DNA from: JBCBKZ01 sp039026975
GTDB lineage: Bacteria > Bacteroidota > Bacteroidia > J057
Direction of reading: 5' to 3'
Length of the DNA stretch: 5,553 bases
Assembly: GCA_039026975.1 (NCBI GenBank)
Contig: JBCCLI010000425.1
Coordinates: 1 to 5,553 of the forward strand
Made by a program: the position numbers and the translations under genes. Below are positions 1-5,046 of the stretch, piece after piece. The notes under the pieces are model-generated. The model did no database searches and had not been told where the DNA came from. It saw nothing but the letters and a program-made list of their open reading frames with translations. Numbering within the stretch: the first letter of the stretch is position 1; each line of letters begins with the position of its first letter.

Positions 1-493
1 ATCTTACTCTAGGGTCCTTATCAGTAGATGTGAGAGGAGTCCCTTCTTCAAAGGACCAAAGCCTAGTCTGTACATCACCTGAAGATTGATCAAAAAACTG
101 GATCTCCGTCCCTACTGGTATATTCGTTGAATCCGCTGAGAAACCCGCCTGTAAGCTGGAAGGAAAGACTTTGATGAGTTGCTCCCTTCTGAGGGTATCT
201 ATTTCACCTTCTCTTTTCACTATCAAAACCACATCAAAGGCCCCTGTATCTTCATATGTCACCAACACCTTGCGATCTGTGGAAGTAGGTGGAATTCCCC
301 CCTCAAATATCCACTCATACCTATCAGGTTTACCTACAGATTTATCACCAAAAGTGATGGTATCTCCTTTGGCTATGAGCAGACGAGTTTGGGTAAAATC
401 TGCATTTAGCAATGGGCCAACAAACTCTTCCGTACAGGCCCAAATCGTGATGAGAATCACGAGGCACAGTGAAATGGGGAGTATTCTTTTCAT
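1..493 (-). CDS. Putative lipoprotein with PKD-like repeats, partial (C-terminus off the left edge)
   Basis: Reading the minus strand from the ATG at 493-491 gives an open frame of 164 codons to the window edge with no stop. The N-terminus is MKRILPISLCLVILITIWAC, a charged start and hydrophobic core ending in a Cys at residue 20, which fits a lipoprotein signal (lipobox roughly TIWAC). Two similar beta-rich segments follow: one from about residue 31 (ADFTQ...GDTITFGDKS...YEWIFEGG...YEDTGAFDVVLIV) and a second from about 115 (AGFSAD...GTEIQFFDQSSG...LWSFEEGTP). The D/W-F/G-F-x-V pattern resembles PKD domains, which usually mediate extracellular or surface contacts. It starts 19 bases after the end of the TraO-like gene and is probably co-transcribed, so a cell-envelope role in conjugation is plausible but inferred. 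I do not recognise the exact family. Confidence 0.75.
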   Translation of the reverse strand, partial: MKRILPISLCLVILITIWACTEEFVGPLLNADFTQTRLLIAKGDTITFGDKSVGKPDRYEWIFEGGIPPTSTDRKVLVTYEDTGAFDVVLIVKREGEIDTLRREQLIKVFPSSLQAGFSADSTNIPVGTEIQFFDQSSGDVQTRLWSFEEGTPLTSTDKDPRVR

Positions 494-512
494 GATGGGT
501 AGGTGAGCTGTT

Positions 513-1093
513 TTAGTTGAGATGAATTCGAAAACCTATACCTAGTTTAGGAAGATCCTGCAGGCCGTCATTAAGCCATAAATCTTCTCTCCCATAGCCG
601 AAAAAGGAGAACTGGTCCAGGAAGTAAAACTCTGCTTCCAGCCCTAGAGAGATCCCTGCCTGAAGCTCTCTTTGGCTATCGCCAGCCCATTTAACTCCTC
701 CAGACCCACTTTCAGGCCCATATTAGCATTGAGAAACCAACCCCCATCAGTGGCCAGATTGAGCATGAAGATTCCATCCAGAAAGAAGCTTTCATACCTG
801 GCCTCTTCTGGCACCGTAATGCCGATGGTATCAAGCTGTGTATTGCTTACACGTGTATAGTTGAAATGAGGACTCTGCTGTTCATAGCCATAGAATTCAT
901 AATTCCCCAGCAGGCGGAAAGACCATTTCTGACTGAGGTGATAGCCATAGCCCATACCCAGGGAATAGCCCCTGAGGTCTTTAAAAATAACGGTACCATT
1001 GGCTTCCATAAACTGGCCACCTTGCAGATGACGCTGAGCCTGCAGGCTGCTACCCAGTAGGATAAAAAGGATGAGTAAATGGTAGATTCTCAT
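513..1093 (-). pseudogene. traO: TraO-like conjugal transfer outer-membrane protein, frameshifted
   Basis: The ATG at 1093-1091 begins a protein with a Sec signal peptide (MRIYHLLILFILLGSSLQAQ, cleavage likely after AQ). Alternating amphipathic beta strands and aromatic residues follow (GYSLGMGYGYHLSQKWSF, RYESFFLDGIFMLNL, GGWFLNANMGLKVGL), as in a small outer-membrane beta-barrel and in the TraO proteins of Bacteroidota conjugation systems. The uninterrupted frame stops early at 644-646. Shifting frame at the GGG run (CCC at 686-688 on the plus strand) restores a convincing end: AGDSQRELQAGISLGLEAEF, then FYFLDQFSFFGYGRE, finishing GIGFRIHLN with a TAA at 515-513. With one G restored the protein is about 193 residues, close to usual TraO length. 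The lesion could be a real mutation or a homopolymer sequencing or assembly error. TraO is an envelope component of the Bacteroidota mating apparatus. Family assignment rests on pattern recognition only. Confidence 0.65.
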
Positions 1094-1154
1094 GCTAGCT
1101 GTATTAAGTGTTTACTCTTGCCCCTCCGGGGGTTTCGGAAGGAAAGCAAGATGG

Positions 1155-1173
1155 ATTCACACAAAGTGTGAAT
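1155..1173. repeat. 8-bp perfect hairpin
   Basis: ATTCACAC (1155-1162), loop AAA, GTGTGAAT (1166-1173) form a perfect stem. It lies 62 bases upstream of the traO-like start on the opposite strand, so it could sit in that transcript's leader, be an operator, or belong to the transfer origin. No T run follows it, so a terminator is unlikely. Confidence 0.6.
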
Positions 1174-1215
1174 TAAAATTCCTTAACCAGCTGATTGTGA
1201 GTGCGTTGAAAAATT

Positions 1216-1253
1216 TTCAGGATACCTAAATCAATACCTCCAGGTATCCTGAA
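1216..1253. repeat. 12-bp perfect inverted repeat (TTCAGGATACCT/AGGTATCCTGAA)
   Basis: The left arm TTCAGGATACCT (1216-1227) and right arm AGGTATCCTGAA (1242-1253) are exact reverse complements with a 14-base spacer. The spacer contains ATACCT (1234-1239), which also pairs with the right-arm AGGTAT (1242-1247). The right arm can therefore pair with either of two partners, giving alternative structures. This is the strongest dyad in the region and the best single candidate for a relaxosome binding site or a repressor operator. Confidence 0.75.
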
Positions 1254-1284
1254 CCCTTCATATAGCCTTCAATCCCGCTTTTTA

Positions 1285-1303
1285 GGATACTTTTTAGGTA
1301 TCC
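1285..1303. repeat. Inverted GGATAC / GTATCC pair
   Basis: GGATAC (1285-1290) and GTATCC (1298-1303) are reverse complements with a 7-base T-rich spacer. The core is the same as in the arms of the larger dyad at 1216-1253, which suggests one protein recognises both. The segment GTATCCCAAACT (1298-1309) recurs with one mismatch as GTATCCCAAGCT at 1414-1425. Confidence 0.55.
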
Positions 1304-1363
1304 CAAACTGAAAAAAACATTGTTAGGGAGTGTCTTTATCTAAAAATATCCAAAATTCGGGGG

Positions 1364-1387
1364 AATTCCATATGAGCTAATGGAATT
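1364..1387. repeat. 8-bp inverted repeat (AATTCCAT/ATGGAATT)
   Basis: AATTCCAT (1364-1371) and ATGGAATT (1380-1387) are exact reverse complements around the 8-base spacer ATGAGCTA. The motif is unrelated to the GTATC family, so it may serve a different protein. A dyad of this size about 90 bases upstream of the first mob gene would suit the stem beside a nic site, but no nic consensus could be assigned. Confidence 0.5.
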
Positions 1388-1400
1388 TTCTGAAGAAATG

Positions 1401-1474
1401 GGTATCTTATTTTGTATCCCAAGCTCGCCTACACACCCTGTCGCTGGATTTTCAGGTATCTAATCCAGTATCCC
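1401..1474 (+). repeat. Phased direct GTATC repeats abutting the bfmA-like start
   Basis: GTATC occurs at 1402-1406 and 1414-1418, then at 1456-1460 and 1468-1472, each pair 12 bases apart. The second member of each pair is extended to GTATCCC. The last copy ends directly before the ATG at 1475. A protein bound here would block the promoter or ribosome access, which fits autoregulation of the mob operon. A role as iterons or relaxosome sites is also possible. Confidence 0.5.
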
Positions 1475-2002
1475 ATGGCAGATTTAGTCATCATCAAAGG
1501 GAAACGAACTTCCCGAACTCTTTTAGGAGAATTAGCCAATCAACATCATCTCAAACAGTACGAGTTTCTCGACTATGCCTTGGTCTTTTTCAAACAGACT
1601 GGCCATGACCCAAGAGAGGCGGAAATCAGTTCACCTGCTGAAGAATTGAAGAAACTTAGAAACACTCTGGTTTCCTTTATCCGTAGGCAGGAAAAGGATA
1701 TTCTCCTTCCCATGATGGACAGAGTAGAAGAAACACTTAAGCTGCAGGTCAAACACATACAGAATTCCGGAAGCTCCATTCACTCCTCCTCCAAGGTAGT
1801 TCCCTCGAAAGCACCTCCCAGGAAGTCCGCTAAGGGTAGGTTGTTGATTCCTCCTTCGGCTATGAAAAATAAAGCTGAATTGATATCAGACTGCCATACC
1901 CCTGAAGCCAAACTTGCCTTCCTGAAAACTAAGCTCAGTGCTAGTGGAATGGGCTATCAATTGAACTTATCTGAAGATGAGTTCCGTCAACTCTTCAACT
2001 GA
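1475..2002 (+). CDS. BfmA/BtgA family mobilization protein
   Basis: This 175-residue protein is the likely relaxosome accessory factor that binds the transfer origin and helps the downstream relaxase. Residues 1-45 (KGKRTSRTLLGELANQHHL, then FLDYALVFFKQTG) look like a short ribbon-helix-helix-like DNA-binding region. Residues 50-75 (ISSPAEELKKLRNTLVSF, then IRRQEKDIL) match the conserved stretch I recall from Bacteroides BfmA/BtgA proteins. Residues 97-130 form a basic, Ser/Pro-rich linker and the C-terminus is a short helical segment. An in-frame TTG at 1412 would add 21 residues, but that stretch is made of the GTATC repeats, so the ATG at 1475 is preferred. It is the first gene of the mob operon, 49 bases ahead of the relaxase. 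It may also repress its own promoter through the adjoining repeats; this is inferred. Confidence 0.75.
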   Translation: MADLVIIKGKRTSRTLLGELANQHHLKQYEFLDYALVFFKQTGHDPREAEISSPAEELKKLRNTLVSFIRRQEKDILLPMMDRVEETLKLQVKHIQNSGSSIHSSSKVVPSKAPPRKSAKGRLLIPPSAMKNKAELISDCHTPEAKLAFLKTKLSASGMGYQLNLSEDEFRQLFN

Positions 2003-2051
2003 ACATCCTGACTACATCCATCTTTGTATATCATTCTATGTATATCAGCCT

Positions 2052-3179
2052 ATGTACATCAAGATCCACAAACCGCAGAATAGATATGGCTACGATAATA
2101 CAGGTAGTTGTGCCAGTCTGGTCAGCTACCTGGAAAAGGAGAATGTAGAAAAAGACCTTCTGGATCATAGCTATTTCTTTTCGGCTACAGATGATATGAT
2201 CTTTCCCAGGCAGGTTACTGAACATATTGATGGGAATAAAAAGTGGATTAAAAAAAATGAAGCCAAATACTATATGCTAACGCTCAATCCTTCTAAGGCA
2301 GAACTAGCCCATCTGAAAAATGATCCTGATAAGCTCAAATCTTATACCCGTGAAGTCATGGATATATATGCCAGACAGTTTGATCGAAAGCTGGATGGGA
2401 AGCCCTTAAGCGGAGAAGACTTAGTGTATTATGCAAAGATTGAGCAGTCTCGTTATTATCATCCATCAGAGAGAATCTATCAGGAAAGCTATGTCCACAA
2501 TGAAGAGATCCGAGAACAACTTACCGCATTAAAACGATCCCTTAGAAAAACCCTGGATCTTCCTACTAAGCTGGAATTGGAAAAAGAAACTGAAGCCTTA
2601 TCTCAGTCCTATCTACGAGATGAGGCTGGCAATGTCATCCTTGCGGGAAATGAGAAAGCGGGCATGCAAACCCATATTCATGTGATTGTATCCAGAAAGG
2701 ACAAGAGTCAAGGTGTAAGCCTATCTCCTTTTGCTAATTCCAGAGGTAGTAAGAATCAATTGAAAGGCAGGTCTGTCAAGGTGGGATTTGCCAGGGATGA
2801 ATTTGCAGAGAAATGTGAGCAGTTGTTTGACAGACAGTTTCAATACCAAAGAAGTAGAGAAGAGTCATACCGTTACCACTATTACAAAAAGCATGAAGCC
2901 TCTCGCTTTGCCAGGGAGCTTTTGTATATCCCTACTTCTCCCAAAGCCTTGGCTCGCAAGCTGGTTCTCCAACTGCTAAAAGACAGTCCAGAAATACAGA
3001 AGCTTGTGAGAAAGGGATTATCCATTAGACACAGAGCAAAGGTTCTTAACAGAACCATAGAACAGGTATCTCACCAAATAGAAGCGGGACTTTCCCCAGG
3101 AGCGGTGGCAGTTAAGCGAATGATGGAAAAGAGTATTCAGGTAGTAAAGAAGGTGGGATACGGTATCGAAATCAACTAA
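2052..3179 (+). CDS. BtgB/DUF5712-like mobilization relaxase
   Basis: Predicted 375-residue relaxase that would nick the transfer origin and stay covalently attached to the transferred strand through a tyrosine. It begins MYIKIHKPQNRYGYDNTGS, which I recognise as the typical start of BtgB-like proteins. Tyr26 in VSYLEKEN is a candidate catalytic tyrosine. The HUH-type metal-binding motif is clear at His208 and His210 (THIHVIVSRKDKS). SLSPFANSRG and a long basic helical C-terminus follow. An upstream in-frame ATG at 1977 would add 25 residues and overlap the previous gene by 26 bases. That extension is unlike a relaxase N-terminus, so the ATG at 2052 is chosen. The coupling-protein gene follows after only 3 bases, implying co-translation. 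The family call is by eye; catalytic tyrosine identity is less certain than the HxH motif. Confidence 0.8.
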   Translation: MYIKIHKPQNRYGYDNTGSCASLVSYLEKENVEKDLLDHSYFFSATDDMIFPRQVTEHIDGNKKWIKKNEAKYYMLTLNPSKAELAHLKNDPDKLKSYTREVMDIYARQFDRKLDGKPLSGEDLVYYAKIEQSRYYHPSERIYQESYVHNEEIREQLTALKRSLRKTLDLPTKLELEKETEALSQSYLRDEAGNVILAGNEKAGMQTHIHVIVSRKDKSQGVSLSPFANSRGSKNQLKGRSVKVGFARDEFAEKCEQLFDRQFQYQRSREESYRYHYYKKHEASRFARELLYIPTSPKALARKLVLQLLKDSPEIQKLVRKGLSIRHRAKVLNRTIEQVSHQIEAGLSPGAVAVKRMMEKSIQVVKKVGYGIEIN

Positions 3180-3182
3180 GTC

Positions 3183-4763
3183 ATGAGTCTCTCAGCCCTT
3201 ATATTTATTGGATCTATTTTACTGGTGTTAACAGTCCTGCAGCTGCTTATCCTAAAAAGAACTTCCTTAGCCTTGAGTGTTATACTCCTCCTTATTCTCC
3301 ATTCAGCAACCGTTTGGACCCTAATCCATTTTAGTAGCCTTTCAGAAATTCAGTATGGCCATTTTCTTTTGCTGCCTTCTTTAGCCTTTAGCCTGGTCGG
3401 CTATGCTTTGGGAAGCGGAAGACAGAAGAAGGGAAGCATCTGGGAGGTAGTATTTCCTGCCAAAGGTAAGGATGTTCATCTAGATTTAATCCGAGGATTA
3501 GCCATTTTCGGAGCAGCAGGTTTCGGAAAAACCAAGTCTGCCTTTGCTCCTATCATCCAGCATTGTGCTGACCAGAGAATGGCCGGGATCTTCTATGATT
3601 ATAAAGACTTTGAGCTTTCTGAGATGATTAATGCTTTCTATCAGAAAACAGCTCATCCTGTCTATTTCGTAGCTCCTGGTAGACCCGCTCTAAGTCATAG
3701 AATAAATCCTATTCACCCAGACTATCTAAAAAGCCTAAATGATGTCAATGCCCTGGCTCATGCCTTTATTTCTAATCTCTCCTATAATCAAAGAGACCAT
3801 ACTTCTTTTTTTAATGACGCAGCAGAAGCGGCATTAGCGGGAACTATCTGGCGTACCAAAGAGTCTTATCCAGAGCTGTGTAATCTCCCTTATGTAACAG
3901 CCATTCTACTCACCAAACAATTAGACGAGCTAGAAGCCTATCTCAGAGAAAGCGAATACGCCAGCATTCTGGCTAAGACTTTCCTGGATAGCCTAGCTTC
4001 TGACAGACAGATAGCCGCAGTGCAAGCTACCCTCTCTAATGCCCTTAGAAAGATTGTTTCTCCTGAGATGTTTGCTGTCTTTTCAGGAAATGATTTCTCC
4101 TTAGCCTTAAATGACACTGCTCATCCAGCAGTCATGGTGCTGGTCAACCATCCGAAGTATGATGCAGTATTTGCCCCTTTTCTGGCAACAGTAGCCCAGT
4201 CAGCTCTCCTGCAAATGGCAGAGAGAAATAGACATCCTTCTGTCTTATTGCTAGATGAAGCGGCTACTCTTAAAATTCCACGTATGGAGCGAGTGCCGGC
4301 TACCATGCGTTCCTATCAGATTGCTACGGTATTAGGCCTTCAGGATAAAGTGCAGGGAGAAATCCTTTACGAAGAGAAAAAGCTCAAAGCCATACTAGCT
4401 AATCTCAGCTCCAAGCTCATCTCCCATGCCAATGATCCTGATACAGCCCGTTATTATGAACGCTTCTTTGAGGTCGTAAATCAGGAAACTAGATCTGTTA
4501 GTAGAAGCACTTCTTTTCTTACCAACAGCTCTTCACGAGAAACACTCTCCACCAAAGAAAGAAGCAAACACAAAGCGTTTGAGTTTTTCAAGCTCAAGCC
4601 CGGCGAATTCTTCATCTTTGATCATGAAGGAAACAACAGAAAAGCACAGCTAAAGATGGTGGACTATGAGCCCATTATGCCGCCCGTTATTCACCAGGAG
4701 AGCTCAGCAGATATGGAGGAGAGGTTTCAGCGGGTGTTGAGGGAAGCGAGGGAGTTGGGATAG
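3183..4763 (+). CDS. Type IV coupling protein (VirD4/TraG/TraD-like ATPase)
   Basis: A 526-residue inner-membrane ATPase predicted to dock the relaxosome to a type IV secretion channel and drive DNA transfer. The N-terminus has about three hydrophobic segments (roughly residues 4-24, 27-50 and 60-77). The Walker A motif is GAAGFGKTKS at 110-119, and FYDYKDFELSEMI follows at about 137-149, as in coupling proteins. Residues 185-300 would form the all-alpha domain. Walker B is SVLLLDEAATL at 353-363, with GLQD at about 385-388 as the sensor region. The C-terminal LKPGEFFIFDHEG is typical of the family. The length is on the short side but looks complete. It starts 3 bases after the relaxase stop, so it belongs to the mob operon. 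Having its own coupling protein means the element needs a partner only for the channel, or is self-transmissible given the tra genes on the left. Confidence 0.85.
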   Translation: MSLSALIFIGSILLVLTVLQLLILKRTSLALSVILLLILHSATVWTLIHFSSLSEIQYGHFLLLPSLAFSLVGYALGSGRQKKGSIWEVVFPAKGKDVHLDLIRGLAIFGAAGFGKTKSAFAPIIQHCADQRMAGIFYDYKDFELSEMINAFYQKTAHPVYFVAPGRPALSHRINPIHPDYLKSLNDVNALAHAFISNLSYNQRDHTSFFNDAAEAALAGTIWRTKESYPELCNLPYVTAILLTKQLDELEAYLRESEYASILAKTFLDSLASDRQIAAVQATLSNALRKIVSPEMFAVFSGNDFSLALNDTAHPAVMVLVNHPKYDAVFAPFLATVAQSALLQMAERNRHPSVLLLDEAATLKIPRMERVPATMRSYQIATVLGLQDKVQGEILYEEKKLKAILANLSSKLISHANDPDTARYYERFFEVVNQETRSVSRSTSFLTNSSSRETLSTKERSKHKAFEFFKLKPGEFFIFDHEGNNRKAQLKMVDYEPIMPPVIHQESSADMEERFQRVLREARELG

Positions 4764-4776
4764 TGTAACTTCAAAA

Positions 4777-4828
4777 CCTCCAGGAGGATAGAAATGACCT
4801 TACATTTCTATGTCACATACGTGTGGCA
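4777..4828. repeat. Three adjoining inverted repeats between convergent genes
   Basis: CCTCC-A-GGAGG (4777-4787) is followed directly by ATAGAAATG (4788-4796), a 6-base loop and CATTTCTAT (4803-4811), a perfect 9-bp stem. TGTCACA (4811-4817), loop TACG and TGTGGCA (4822-4828) then form a 7-bp stem with one G-T wobble, followed by CTGTTTT. The last stem plus T run is a possible terminator for the mob operon, and the whole cluster may act in both directions. It lies about 100 bases past the stop of the FGE-fold gene, so a role as the downstream hairpin some diversity-generating retroelements need is conceivable but unproven. Confidence 0.5.
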
Positions 4829-4847
4829 CTGTTTTACACGCTTTTTC

Positions 4848-4860
4848 CACTAACAGTGGG
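4848..4860. repeat. Short hairpin CCACT-AAC-AGTGG
   Basis: A 5-bp perfect stem with a 3-base loop. A run of eight T lies 13 bases further on the plus strand (4874-4881), too distant for a standard intrinsic terminator. It may be part of the termination region between the two convergent genes. Confidence 0.3.
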
Positions 4861-4926
4861 AAGTGGACTCGTATTTTTTTTGAAGGTCTGGCACACTAAG
4901 AGGATAAAAGGCAAAAAAGATCAAAG

Positions 4927-5046
4927 TCAAGGGGTCCTGGCGGGACGGAAGCCGACGAAGCTGTCCCCGCGCGAGGGGAGGTACCTATTGCGGTACGCTA
5001 CACGCAAGTAATATGGGTAGAGGTACCAACTGCCCCCACGAAGGAC
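4927..5046 (-). other. Candidate DGR variable repeat
   Basis: Within the C-terminus after GGSW, the residues at the usual mutable positions are Y, L, Y, Y, Y, Y, Y, L, R, D and S. Their codons are TAC (5025-5023), CTC, TAC, TAT (5013-5011), TAC, TAC (4995-4993), TAC (4983-4981), CTC, CGC (4971-4969), GAC and AGC (4962-4960). All but TAT keep the third-base C of an AAC template codon and differ only at the first two bases, as expected of adenine-directed mutagenic homing. The conserved positions between them (P, LRVA, R-N-R, P-S, G, FVGFR) look like the fixed frame. The G/C-rich stretch after GFR up to the stop could serve as the initiation-of-homing sequence. No template repeat is visible in the window. 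Confidence 0.55.

Larger units (their letters stand above)
1094..1474. promoter_or_regulatory. Divergent non-coding region, candidate oriT and operator region
   Basis: This 381-base stretch separates the minus-strand tra genes from the plus-strand mob operon and carries no convincing gene. It holds a perfect 8-bp hairpin (1155-1173), a perfect 12-bp inverted repeat (1216-1253), a 6-bp inverted repeat (1285-1303), an 8-bp inverted repeat (1364-1387) and eight copies of GTATC in either orientation between 1221 and 1472. Relaxase genes often lie just beside their own oriT, and divergent intergenic regions of mobilization operons often hold autoregulatory operators. Either or both roles are likely here. 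I see no clean Bacteroidota -7 element (TAnnTTTG); the closest is TTATTTTG at 1407-1414, one mismatch away, so promoters are not placed. Confidence 0.5.

Noticed and set aside
171..506. Plus-strand open frames over 171-506
   Set aside because: They are antisense shadows of the minus-strand lipoprotein, which has a signal peptide and domain structure.
672..1060. Plus-strand open frames over 672-860 and 866-1060
   Set aside because: Antisense to the TraO-like gene, with no recognisable protein features.
1407..1414. TTATTTTG as a Bacteroidota -7 promoter element
   Set aside because: One mismatch to TAnnTTTG and no TTTG at the -33 distance; too weak to annotate.
1412..1474. TTG-initiated extension of the bfmA-like gene
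   Set aside because: The extension is made of the GTATC repeats and lacks similarity to the family; the ATG at 1475 gives a natural N-terminus.
1977..2051. Upstream ATG for the relaxase gene
   Set aside because: It overlaps the previous gene by 26 bases and adds 25 residues unlike a BtgB N-terminus; MYIKIHKP at 2052 is the expected start.
4764..4926. Possible template repeat or DGR reverse transcriptase inside the window
   Set aside because: Nothing in the gap or elsewhere in the window resembles the variable repeat, and no reverse-transcriptase motif is encoded.
4823..5011. Plus-strand 62-residue open frame with a hydrophobic start
   Set aside because: It overlaps the terminator-like region and runs antisense into the clearly coding FGE-fold C-terminus; the basic tail is an artefact of the G/C-rich variable repeat.
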